From Cryptomeria japonica (Eukaryota; Streptophyta; Pinopsida; Cupressales; Cupressaceae): DNA of 64,000 nucleotides. Position 1 is the first letter of the stretch, and each line of letters starts with the position of its first letter. This document shows, in pieces, positions 33,411 to 44,444 of this stretch. Below the pieces are notes generated by a model. That model was not told the origin of the DNA. It did no database searches and saw nothing but the letters and a program-made list of their open reading frames with translations. A program made the translations under genes and the position numbers. The DNA is taken from the NCBI RefSeq assembly GCF_030272615.1, contig NC_081413.1:608940209-609004208 (forward strand), written 5' to 3'.

Positions 33411-35725
33411 ATGGGTGGTGATCTAATTCACCATGAGCCAACTGTCCATGATGGGTTGCTGCAGGATGGTATTTGTGAGCATTATTTCCAAAACCACGGC
33501 TGGTTGGATTATTTCTTGAAAATCAGGGACTACAATGAAGAAATTACTGCAGAATTCATGTATTCCTTTAATAAAGGAGAAGCTACAGTTAAAGGTTTAA
33601 GGGTAATTGTTACGGAGTAGCGAATAGCAGAAGTCATAGGGTTGCTGCAGGAGGGAGAACTCTTTCCGGAATCAAACACAAGGAGTGCCAAGGAAGAGTT
33701 CACAACTCCCTTTGATGGACCCTTAATGGTGGATAGACAAGGAACTAGAAGGGTTTCTCTATCAGCACATTGGCCTCAAGTAGCTTTGTATGTTATGAAA
33801 TACATTACATGTGAAGGGCGGTATTCAAACCTACATTCACCTCATTTTAAGTTACTTAGTCATCTACGGCATGGTCGGCGAGTTAATGTTCCTAATTTCT
33901 TATACCATCTCATTTCTACAAGTGCTAAGGAGACGCGAAAGAATGGAAATCGCTCTGTTAGCCATCATGGACTGGTTAAGTTGCTTGTACAGTGGTCCCT
34001 GAGAGATGTTTCATAAATGGAATGGGGTGTATTTGAGGATATACAACAATTTATGGTTGATGATGCCCCTGTTGCGGATAATCCGCAGGTTGAAGAAGAA
34101 AATGTTGCAGATAATCCGCCTGTTGAAGATGAGGGTTTGCTTGTTGCTGAAGGAGCCGCAGTTATTATGGAAGAAAATGTTGAATCAGAACCAACTGAAG
34201 AACAACCCTCTACTTCTCTTCAAAAAGATTCACCAGTTTTGCAAAGGAAGGGAAAAGAGTTAGACATGGGTGAAACAGAGGAAGAATTAATTACCCAGCC
34301 ACGGGTAACTCAGATTCCTCCTGCAGCCAAGAGGCATAGGACAAAAATAAAAGCTCCTGCAGCCATTCCAAAAGTGTATGTGAGAAGAACACAAAGGACA
34401 CAGAAGGCTCAGCCTTTGGGTTATCCAGCAGAGGTTGTTGCAATAGAAACTTCGGAAGAAGGAAGCCCTGTGGAGGATGAAATTCAAGGAAATATTATTG
34501 GGGATGAGATTCAAGAAAATATTGTTGAGGATAAACTAGCAAGTCTTGCTTCTGTGGCACTACAATTTGAAGAAAATGTTGAAGATGTTCTACAGCAGCC
34601 TGAGAAGAATATGGGAGATATGCCAGCTCAGGATGAGGAGTTTATTGAAGAAATCTCGTGATCTAAGGTAGTACCTATAAGACCTCCTTCATCCTTAAGT
34701 AGTTTATCTCTTGCTTTAACATTTTATAGACAATGGGAAATAGAGAAGGATAGGTTGCAAGGGATTATTGATAAACAACAAAAAGAGATTGAAAAGAGAG
34801 ATAACAGAATTGAGGAATTAGAAGCTAAGGTAGAAATAATGTATGATATGGTTCCTGAGATGATGTAGTGTAGGGCACCTCCAAGAGTTTATGTAGTACA
34901 TTTAAAAGAGCGGTATCTGAACTTCAAATTAAACCACATTGTTAGGGACCTTAATCCTTCCTTAGAAACACCTGAGGAATTATTTTTGCTTATCAAGCCC
35001 CTCCACCTGCTGTGAAAAATTTTCTATGTGAATTATATTTACATAACTATGTTGTACCTTCAGATAGGGAGTGGAATCCTTTATTGTATATTGGGGATAT
35101 CCATCTCAAGGCTTTACTGTCATCGATCCAAAATGAGATTATCATAGGGCCACAAGCCAAGGAATATGAAAAATTAGAACTTGACTGTCCATTGCCATTA
35201 AGAAGGGAATCACAAGCACCAAGGGTTCTTTATTATGATTGGAAAAAGTTACTAATAAGAGATTATGTTAGTAAAATAGGGCTTCCAATTAGAGAAGAAG
35301 TTTATCAAGCATATGAGCATTTGGTTCAAACTTGCAGGACAGCTGCAATGGAAGGGTTAACTCGGCGCTGGAATAATCTACCGGAACATTTAAAACAGGG
35401 AGAACCTTACTCACTATATAATTTTCATGCAACCATGCAAAGAGCCCCTAGATACATACAGTTAGGTAGGGAGAAAGCCAACAACTGGCTGCCATTGATC
35501 TTTCAACCTCCGATCCTTATGTGGCCACTCTTGGCATGCCAGCCAACAGAGCAGAATTATGATGCATTCACAGAAGAAACAGCTAGATGGTCCAAGCTGG
35601 AAAAAATGAAAGGATTTTATTGGAACTTGGCTTCAGGGGGGACAGGTCAGGGCACTATTGGTGATTTAAGGGTTACAACAAGAATCAAAAATTTTCCTTT
35701 TGTTGCAGGATCAGCAAACTCTTAA
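33411..35725 (+). pseudogene. Third ORF of the Athila-like element (env-position protein, function unknown)
   Basis: Frame zero runs 33411-34870 with stops at 33618, 34014, 34659 and about 34866, then shifts and continues 35012-35725, ending 12 bases before the 3' LTR. The N-terminal region ('HGWLDYFLKIRDYNEEITAEFMYSF', then 'LLSHLRHGRRVNVPNFLYHLI' pieces) resembles the putative plant transposon protein domain found in Athila third ORFs. The middle is acidic (Glu/Pro/Val), with a Lys/Arg patch near 34330-34410 and a coiled coil at about 34735-34860. The last 230 residues are compact with many Trp and Leu and no match I know. I see no signal peptide or clear membrane helix, so an envelope role is not supported by sequence. 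Confidence 0.6.
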
Positions 35726-35737
35726 AGTTGGGGGGCA
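35725..35737 (+). promoter_or_regulatory. Polypurine tract before the 3' LTR
   Basis: AAGTTGGGGGGCA directly precedes the LTR start. Such a G-rich tract primes plus-strand DNA synthesis. Confidence 0.75.
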
Positions 35738-36971
35738 TGATAAATTGATACTTTGTCATGTTTTTTTCATCAAAACTCTTAGGTTTTTGGCATCTTTTGG
35801 GTTGCATTGTGGTAGTAAATTATTGTGAATTGATTATATGTATTCCATATGTTAAACCTGTACTTATGAAATCATGTTTGAAATTGTCGGTCTATTCTTG
35901 CAGCCAAGTGATTTGTTCCTATTGTTATGCAGATTATTTGGATAGTTTCATATGTGAGTTAGTGAATGTAATAATCAAGTAAAATATGTATGCAAGTCCT
36001 TGTATGTTGTTTTTGTTTAGTGCAGATAATAAATGATGTCGCGGTGGATGTTCTTCTTTCGCGCCTAAGGAATGAAGAATAACGTGTGAGATAACTGGAG
36101 ATCAAACTAAAGAGGAGTCGAGCAAGCGCAAGATATGGCATAACCAACAACCATACATCACTATGGGAGTTTAACTCTAGTGGGCATTGAATTCGCAAAA
36201 TATCACCACAGCATGCAAAGATTGTGGTTCGGTTTAGATCCACGTCTCCTGCAGCCAAGCTCTAGTTATCTTCTTCGTCTGTCAATCATCCGCCTCTTCT
36301 TCTGGGCGTGATTTGAGTTGTCTATTGTAGTTGACCTTTGCTTTATAATAATCTCTTCCTTGTTCTTTGAGTTAGACAGAATAGAAAGGAATTGAGCAGA
36401 GAATTCTGATAAGCATTCTAGAGTTTTTCTTTTAGAACATGTAATCATTTTCAGGAAGAAATGAATGAAAAATATGTTGTTTTGATCTATTAAAAGTATT
36501 TTGTTGGAAGTTTGATATCACTCATCCAAGGGGGCCCACTTGGTGAGTGATCCTGTGTTTATGTTCATTGAAATTATTTCCTCTTTAGTTGCAGTAGAAG
36601 TTCATGACTGGATTGTTCCTGCAGCCACTGGAAATAGATCCACTGATTGTTCCTGCAGCCAAGCCAGAACAGAGTGATTTCTGTTATTTACATTAGATCA
36701 TTCCGACATAGTTTTTATAAGTTTTCATGTAGCCTTCTATGATTTCCATTCTTGATTTTCCTTTCTGCATAATGTTAGTTACTGCAGCAATGCAGAATAG
36801 CCATTGAAGGAGCTTAGTGCATATATAATGCAGACCCATTTCAAGTTTTATGTCCCTGGGTTGATAACTAAATGAACACTAGCCATGAAAATGGTAACTT
36901 TACCAGATGAATGTCCAAACTTCGGATTGAGATTTCAATTAGAGTTATTATTTTTATAGTTGGAGTAGACA
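35738..36971 (+). repeat. 3' LTR of the Athila-like element
   Basis: Matches the 5' LTR with about 5% differences by eye, keeps the TATA-like site (36343-36350) and the CCTGCAGCCA words (36248, 36618, 36652). Followed by GTTCA. Confidence 0.93.
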
Positions 36972-36976
36972 GTTCA
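36972..36976. repeat. Target site duplication GTTCA, right copy
   Basis: Same five bases as 26015-26019. Confidence 0.92.
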
Positions 36977-38309
36977 TAGTTTCTTGCTTCTCGTAAATTA
37001 ATCAATTTATTTGCAAGAAAAGTTTTCAAAGCTGATTCCAAGGGTTCTCCGATGTTTGTGAATTTCCTACAAGGATTGGAGAAGAAAGACTTGGATTTAT
37101 TGTTCTCTTGATTGTTATTACTTGGGATTTGACTTGATAAATTAAAGATTGGTTGTTTTGTAGCATTATTGTCGTCATTTCTCCCATTGATAAGATTCTT
37201 ATTATTTGACCAGAATTTAGGTTTGTCATTGTTATTGTTGTAGTTGTTGTGATTGTTATTGTAGGATTTATTGAAAAGCTTTCGCTCTCCTTTCTTTACC
37301 ATTGCATCTTCTATTTTTAGACCATTTTCAATCATCTTAGCAAAAGAAGGAGGACATTGCATTTTTAGACAGTAACTCATTTCACTTATAAGATTGACAT
37401 TGAATATGTCTACTTTCTCTTGATCAGGTACATCTCTTGGATACCTATTAAACATTTGTTTTCATCTCTGTAAAAATACCATGAAAGATTCACCATTCTT
37501 TGCTTAACATTGCATAAATCCAACATTGTTATCTCATTTCTTACATTGTAGGAGTATTGTGAGATAAATCTATTCACAAGTTCTTCAAAAGATTTAATTC
37601 TAGATGGTAGTCTTGAGAACCATTCCATTGATTGCCCATTTAAACTCCTAGGGAATAGATGCATTAGGTATGTTTCATCGTGTGCAAATTCTATACTCAT
37701 AGTGCAAAATTCCCTAATGTGATCTTGAGGATCAAATTTTCCATCGTATTTATCATATTTAGGGATTTCACAATGTTGTGGGAATGGTATCATATTTAAA
37801 CTTTTGTCAAAAGGATATGGACATATGTCCTCCAATGAATACTTCTTGGAACTCGTTTCATTCTGCATATCCTGTATTTGTTATTGTAAGGTTTGCATTT
37901 GTTGAGCGAGATTTAACAAAGGATTATCCACACGGATTCTCCTTGTATCCTCATAAGTTCTTCTATCACCACACTCTCTTCTTGTATCATCATGGTATTT
38001 TCTTATTTGATCTCCTCTTGTTTCCTCATGGTTTACTTTATTTACATCCTCATTATTTTGATAATTTTTGTTTTGATTATTACTTGTCTCTACATCTTGT
38101 TTCAAACTTTCTACGTTAAAGTCTTGCAGCAATTTAGCTCTTGTTTTTGCCAACATTAGAAGGTATTTTTCCTTTTGTTTCTCCAATAACTTTTCCATTA
38201 GTTTATCAAATTTATCATCTTTCTCAAGGTCTCTAATGGTGTTATTGACCGCTTCTTCATCAACATCCGTATACCCAAAAGTTTGAAACATTGAATTATC
38301 TTCTTTCAT
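36977..38309 (-). pseudogene. Gag of the minus-strand Tat element, N-terminal and central parts
   Basis: The frame opens at ATG 38307-38309, encodes a Lys/Glu-rich N-terminus with a likely coiled coil (about 38130-38250), passes a TAA near 37880, and enters the capsid region at 37500-37840 ('IPKYDKYDGKFDPQDHIREF', 'FPRSLNGQSMEWFSRL'). A frameshift near 37450 leads to 'FNRYPRDVPDQEKVDIF' type sequence and a long Asn-rich stretch (about 37200-37270). It is cut at 36976 by the Athila-like element and continues at 26019. It would form the virus-like particle. Confidence 0.82.
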
Positions 38310-40760
38310 TTATTTTTATTGTTTTCTGAATTGCTCGTATTGAGCTCTAGTCCAAACTGGCATGTGATTGCTTAAAAAAACTTGTCAAGTTTTGACCATA
38401 TAAAAACAAATGAATAGGTGATTATTGGTTTAGGAAGATAAGCTTTGTTAATTTTACCATTGTTATTGGTTCGTTGTGATAAAGAGTCTTTTTGTTGAAA
38501 AGCACGTCCTTGCAAAAGTTCTCCACCAAGTTCTATCCCGCAGCCACGTAAATAGTGATGAAAACGATGTAGGAATGTTCTATGTTTTAACAAGATGTTG
38601 CGATTGATATACAGGAATCTTATCCTCTTTTGAGTAGCTTTAAAAATGGGTTTTCTTTTCTTAAGGAAATATTTAAAAGTCATATAAGCATATGATAGTT
38701 TACAAGTTTGCTTGATTCCAATGTGAGTGCAATTTTGATTTTGATATAACCTAAGTTCAAAAATAGGAACAATATATACAAGATAATGAACAAAAGGTGA
38801 ATATGATCAAGTTTTGTGATAGAGGATTTGATATATCCTAATGAGAAACTAATAATGATGTTGCTTTTTGCACTTAAGATTATTGAATCACTAGCTTGTT
38901 GAATGTTTATGCTTATAAAAACTTTTGGAAATAGCCTATTGGATTGATAAACCGATTATAGAACTAGTTTGAAGGTCTGTGATAGTTTAAAGTTAATTCT
39001 ACTCAAGAAGGGTTTTTGACACTAACTTTGAATTTTTGGTTTGATATGCAGAAATGCTCTCTGTTTTAGATGCGAGAAAGCATTTGTACTAACCTTTTGG
39101 TCAAAAGCACTAACTTATGGGACAAATATGCTATTATGTTGCTTGAAAGCACTGCTCTATGGCAATAAAAGCAGAAAACTGTGTTACAAAACTACAGTTT
39201 TATGTTTAAAAGCGCTAATCCACTGATCAAATGCGTGAACCTATGACATAAAAGTGTTGTATTGTTGTTCAAATGCGTTGTTTTGCATAATAAATGAGTA
39301 GTTTTGCGCTTCACAAGTACTGTTCTGACTATGTTACAAGGATTTTTCAATTTTTCCAGCAAGTTGTTAGATTTTTGCTCACTTTTAGATGATGATTTTT
39401 TTCAAGTTTTTGACCATTCTGAGCACGTTATACACATAGAAGACACAATGTTTGAAAAACAAAATGCAAAAGCAAGCACGAATCCTATGGTAGGCCAAGA
39501 CAATAATTGTTGAATCTCACATGGGGTTTCCCCCGAGGCTGCGCTATTCAAAGCAGATATTTAGATGTTTGACCCCACTGGCTCCACCCTCGGCACTCAC
39601 TTCTTTGGGGAAGCCAAGCACTAGTTTCCATGAAAACTTCCCATGGCAAACTTTATATCTTTACTAAGAACTGTATGTGTGTGAGCCGCTTCAGAGGTCC
39701 AACCTCCTGCGCCAACAATTAGAAGGATTTTGGCAACTAGTACAAGTGGTTTTTAGTAAAGGCTTCTGGTCATGTGGCCATACATGCGTCACTTTCAACT
39801 CTGTAAATACAGAAGGTTCCTAGCCTATAGAGGTTACTCTCCATAGGGTTTATGGGGAAACATAGTGTCAGTATGAACTTATCAGCACATGTTGTTTATG
39901 ACTTTCGTCACAAACATGATTTATTTAGAGTGGATCGGAAGGACTCGGTATTAGCTTGTTTCCACTTGGGTCATTCCCCTCTCACTAGCCCCCTCAAGGC
40001 ATCTCGGGAAGGCAGACCCTCTAAAGATTACACATAAAAGAGAGTACGTATGGTTTTTTTATCACCGTATGAGAGTGAGAGCATACTTACCTACTATTGC
40101 ATCAAGCACCGAATACAAAAGTTTATTTTTAGTCTTCTACAATCTATGTGCAACTACTTTAAAGAAGTCACTCAAAATACAAGTTGCATGTTGTCGATTT
40201 GTCCCTCTAGTTAACTTAAATGAGCAAGATATGATGTATTACTCTCCAAAATAAAACTCCTAATTAACTATATGAGGAAATGCATGAAATTTGCTTTAAA
40301 ATAATCACGCACAGATATGTTAGTAGTTTGAAATTTTTCAGTTCTTGGACATTCGAACCTGTAGAAATGTTTATTAGTTGAGAATAAAAGTGCTATCTTA
40401 GCAAATGCATTATCTTCCACCTCAAAAGCCCTGACCTAGGTGACAAATGTGTGAACCTGCAATACGAAAGTGTTGCTCTGTGAACTAAATGCATAAATTC
40501 ATAGACAAAAGTGCTAACCTAGATGCCACATGCGTTAACCTGCGAGACAAAAGTGCTAATCTGAAGATTAAATGCGTTGATTTGCAGACAAAAGTGCTAA
40601 CCTAAATGCCACATGCGTTAACCTGTGAGACAAAAGCACTAATCTATTAAATGAATGTGTTGTCAGAATTCACACAGGCATGAATCTAGATTACAAATGC
40701 ATTAAACTTATGTTTACGAGAACTAGATAGGATATTGGAAAGATATATGTGAGGCTCCAA
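38310..40760 (-). other. Long leader of the Tat element between primer binding site and gag
   Basis: No conserved gene is visible. A leader of 2 kb or more is normal for Tat/Ogre elements. At 39040-39310 and 40430-40660 it is filled with alternating phrases: 'acaaaagtgctaacct' and 'aaatgcgttaacctgcg'. The piece 39510-40030 ('catggggtttcccccgaggc' onward) has a different, GC-richer character and could be a small nested insertion, but I cannot define its ends. Minus-strand ORF 38372-38683 just before gag is not convincing. Confidence 0.6.
40430..40665 (-). repeat. Degenerate ~20/42-bp repeats in the Tat leader
   Basis: Units such as 'agacaaaagtgctaacctag' and 'atgccacatgcgttaacctgcg' alternate at least five times. 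The reverse-complement style appears at 1240-1560. Confidence 0.7.
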
Positions 40761-40777
40761 CCCCACGGTGGGCGCCA
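40761..40777 (-). promoter_or_regulatory. Primer binding site of the Tat element
   Basis: On the minus strand TGGCGCCCACCGTGGGG follows the 5' LTR by three bases. This sequence is common in plant Tat/Ogre elements, reported as complementary to tRNA-Arg; I give the tRNA identity from memory. Confidence 0.85.
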
Positions 40778-40780
40778 AAA

Positions 40781-42097
40781 TGTGTCAACTTGAATTTCAT
40801 CTTCAGAATACTACCTGCAACATATTAGTTTCATAAAATACAAAGGAAATACTACAGGAAATCCAAACTCATCCAATGAAACTACATGAAATGAATATAA
40901 AATAAAAACATTATTACCTTCATGATTTAAGTCTCATTGTGTCCTAACTCCATTGTTCCTGGTTGTAGATGATTTGCTCTCAGACAAGCACTGGTAGCTT
41001 CCAAGATGGCATATGAAGAATGGATTGATAGTTAACTGATACTATGATATGCAAATGATATTAAGCTAAAATGCTATGAAAATGATTTATGCTCAAAAAC
41101 TCTAAAATGTTATTTGCTTGAAACTCAAACTCATGGATGAAAAATGAAGACTTCGAGATAACTATATGATTAGCTATTAGTCTATTTTTCTCTTAGTCTC
41201 AAAATGGCTTAGGAGGCCTCTTTTTATAGATTTTTGAGTACATGAGCTTAGGTGGCAGAGATCAACAGTCATGATCGAATCTTGCAGATTGGATGGCTAT
41301 GAGAAAGAAGCTGAAGGTTGAGAGAAAGGGGGAAGAAGAAGACAAGTGTCACTCATCTCACCTTGACTTAATTGAAGACTTGAGAGGATATATGATAGTT
41401 GGAGAAGATGTAGGAATGAGAGGACAAGTGGACTCAAGTCCTCCTAAAGTATAGGGATGTTGGAGAGAATATAGAAGAAGGTTAGGAAATATGTGTACGT
41501 ACACAATATTTCATTAATTTTAGAAGTTGGAGATAAGTGGCTAATAAATGTTTTATTTAATTTAATTTTGTTGAATTACTTTAGCCACGTGATGGATGAG
41601 TTGGCAAAGGAAAGATGAAGTGGAGATGGAAAGATGAGTTGGAAAAGGGATTAAATAATTAAGAAATTATTTAATATTTGAGACTATAGGATAGAAGAAT
41701 AACCATTAAATATTATATATTTAATTGATTAATTAGAGGAATAATTAAATATTAGATATTTAATTAATTGATTAGAGGAATAATTAAATATTAGATATTT
41801 AATTAATTGATTAGAGGAATAATTAAATATTAGATATTTAATTAATTGATTAGAGGAATAATTAAATATTAGATATTTAATTAATTGATTAGAGGAATAA
41901 TTAAATATTAGAGATTAGAGGAAAAGGATAAATGAATTAATTAATAAAATATTTTAATTAAATTAATTAATAAAAGGACATGAAATGAACTAAATAAATT
42001 AATCTTTTCAAATTAACTATTTAATAGAAGAATAAATATTAAAAAAATATAAAATATTTATTTAATCGCTCATAGCCATTTTTTATGTGTATACAAC
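40781..42097 (-). repeat. 5' LTR of the minus-strand Tat element
   Basis: On the minus strand it starts TGTTGTATACAC (42097) and ends GTTGACACA (40781), directly before the primer binding site. A minus-strand TATA box, TATAAAAA, lies at about 41221-41228. The upstream U3 part has a five-copy 39-bp repeat. The outer end is placed by the TG start and AT-rich U3 and could be off by some bases. No matching 3' LTR is found in the window. Confidence 0.7.
41730..41915. repeat. 39-bp tandem repeat, about five copies, in the LTR
   Basis: Near-perfect copies of a 39-base AT-rich unit (starting ATTAGAGGAATAATTAAA) lie in U3 of the Tat 5' LTR. Their near-identity, against the decay elsewhere, suggests recent slippage or copying. 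Confidence 0.9.
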
Positions 42098-43200
42098 ATC
42101 CAATCACAATATTCCACGAGAGAGCATCCAGATTCAATGTACCTAACTCATCCTATGAAAGAGATAACTACTACATGAGCACAAAGTTCGATGTACCTAT
42201 TCTCGTCACTTATTGGTAGAATTTTCTAAGAAGGGCATGTGTCCTATCAAATGTAAATATATCATTGGTCAAGCATTTAATACTTTGTAATGGGTTCAAC
42301 AAACCCTAATTGGGGTTTTTATCTTGTAATATTTGCCATTGATCTAAAATTGATTTGAGCCATTGAATGTAAAGAGAGTGCACTATAAAAGGCCTCACTT
42401 CTTCATTTGTAAGGGAAATAGTTAATAGTCAGTAGTTGAGAAAGTCAAATAGATAATAATTAGAGTAGAGTAGGAAGAGAAGGCAAAGATTGTTGGCAAG
42501 ACATTGTTGCAAAAGACATATAAACTTCATTGAAGAAATGGTGAATTCTATGTACATATATTCAACAATTTGCATGGTCTCTACTTCTCAATTTGTTTTC
42601 ATGTTATTTAGATTAATAGAATAACTTTTGTGTGATCAATGGTGAAATTTGTATATTACTACTAGCAGTTTGTTGATTGTAGACTTGCCTTGCATAGTCA
42701 ACTGGATCTATTTCAGCTAAAGCTTAACTTTAATTATCACTTCTTCATTGATATGCATCAACTTGATGGTGTCTATGCTTTCAGTGATGATTTGAAAATC
42801 ATAAAGCTATCCTTAGAAGATCGCCCTAGCCTTGTGGAGATATTCATAGCATGTCAAATATGTTAGCACATATTTTTACAAAATATTTTTGTGCTATATA
42901 TGGAGGATTTTGCATATAGTTTTATTATAGGAGCATTTATTGTTGGATTGTATGTGTAGGTGATGTGTTGCAGTGTCTTCATAAAAAGGCATCCCTTGGG
43001 CATATTCAAGGGAAGTGTTGAGTATGATGGCATTCTGGCAATCCTCATCTTCACAGTTGGTCTCATTGCAAGAGCACTTTTTGGAAAATCAGCATAGAGC
43101 AGGGTTGTGAGCATGTTCAGAGAGGTAAATGGTGTGGGAGAAACCCTTCAGTATGATTATTAAAAGTTGCATCCATAAAGAGGGATTTATTTTGTAAAAA
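42098..43200 (+). repeat. LTR-like promoter region of a plus-strand retroelement (candidate)
   Basis: A plus-strand TATA box (CACTATAAAAGGCC, 42381-42394) is followed by about 300 bases that resemble R and U5 regions of plant LTRs, rich in 'gttgagaaagtc' type words. No direct repeat partner was found downstream, and ends are not defined. No gene is supported; weak frames at 42863-43114 look like chance. Confidence 0.35.
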
Positions 43201-44235
43201 CTGCAAAAATTCGCTTATCGATAGAAGTCATCCCAATGAGATTGCCTAAGGAGGAATGAGTATGTTGATCGGAGTAACTCATGTCGACGGTGTTTCCTAA
43301 AGCGTGAGCGGTAGGAAAAGGTGCGACTAAGTGGAAATACATCGGGGCAAGTTATGGCGATGATATGATTGGGAGGTCGGAGTCATCGGGATAACATACA
43401 CTATCAACAACGAGGAAAAAATGCCATCCCGATACCCAATGGGGTTATCGAGAGGTCCCAATTTATGTTACCCCGATACCCGATATACTAAATGGAGAAG
43501 GCGACTCTATCAGAGAGACTCTCTCTGATAAAGTGATACCAAGCAAGAAAGGGAGTCAGACTCATCGGGATAACATACATTGTCAGGGAGATGCGTTTTA
43601 GGTTATCCTGATGCCCGATGAGGGAGATAAGCTTGGCACAAATGAAGTGATTACATTGGGAAAGCCTACTCTGATAGACTGAAGTAACCCGACAAGGAGA
43701 GTAAGGTGCAAGAAGACTCATTGGGATAGCTTATGCTACCGGAGAAACATTTTTAAAGTTGTGTCGATGCCCGATGGGTAGAATGCCATAGAGGGTGGAT
43801 CTATCGAGGAGACTATAACTATCAGAAGTAAGGGAAATACGCTACTCTAACACCTGATGAAGCAATCAGTGAAAGTTACGCCGATCAAAGAGAAAGTTAG
43901 ATGATGGGACCATCGAACGAAGTATTAAGTGACTTTATCCTGAAGGCCGATGGAGTGACTAGATGAATAAATAGAGGAAGGTTTCATCGGAGAGACATAC
44001 CCTGATGTGACATAAAGAAAAGATGACTAATAGAAAGGAAAGGTGGATCCATCGGGATAAGTCAAGCCTTGAGGGAAAAAGTGAAATGGCTGGAGCGGGA
44101 TCAAATGGATTAATCGGAATGACCTATATCGATCATAAAGACAAAAACTAATTGAAGGAACACAAAATACGCATGGCACCAAGTAATTGAATTATCGGGT
44201 GGGGTTATGTCGATTAGCCATTAGAATGTGTGATA
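43200..44235. repeat. Degenerate repeat block rich in ATCGGGATAA and its inverse
   Basis: Words such as 'catcgggataacatac', 'ttatcccgat' variants and 'gatgcccgatg' recur at least a dozen times at spacings of about 50-130 bases, in both orientations. It occupies the place of a leader before the long ORF at 44445. Confidence 0.7.
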
Positions 44236-44444
44236 TGACAACCATTATTTAATGCTCGCGATCAGGTGGGTTGGATCCGCACGAAGAAAAACTGATAAGT
44301 TTTTTATCATCACAGACTCTAGCCGTTGCATATCCAGCATAAAGAAAGAGTTTTTGTGCCAGAATTATTCACAGTTTCTTCAGCCGCCAACACTGAAGTT
44401 GCAGAGAAGAAACACGGGTAATTTAAGAATCCAAGCATTTAATC

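Larger units (their letters stand above)
26020..36971 (+). mobile_element. Complete Athila-like Ty3/gypsy LTR retrotransposon (10.95 kb)
   Basis: Two LTRs of 1232 and 1234 bp start TGATAA and end GTAGACA, flanked by GTTCA duplications. The order is LTR, primer binding site (tRNA-Asp type), gag, protease, reverse transcriptase, RNase H, integrase, a third long ORF, purine-rich tract, LTR. The tRNA-Asp binding site, the YMDDF motif and an extra ORF after integrase point to the Athila or a related chromodomain-free lineage. By my eye count the LTRs differ at roughly 60 positions (about 5%), so the insertion is not recent. Stops and frameshifts in every gene and an integrase deletion make it non-autonomous. 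Confidence 0.93.

Noticed and set aside
1-42097. The LTR at 1-941 as the missing 3' LTR of the Tat element
   Set aside because: Its end (TGTAGTCACAC on the minus strand) and body match the solo LTR family, not the Tat 5' LTR at 40781-42097.
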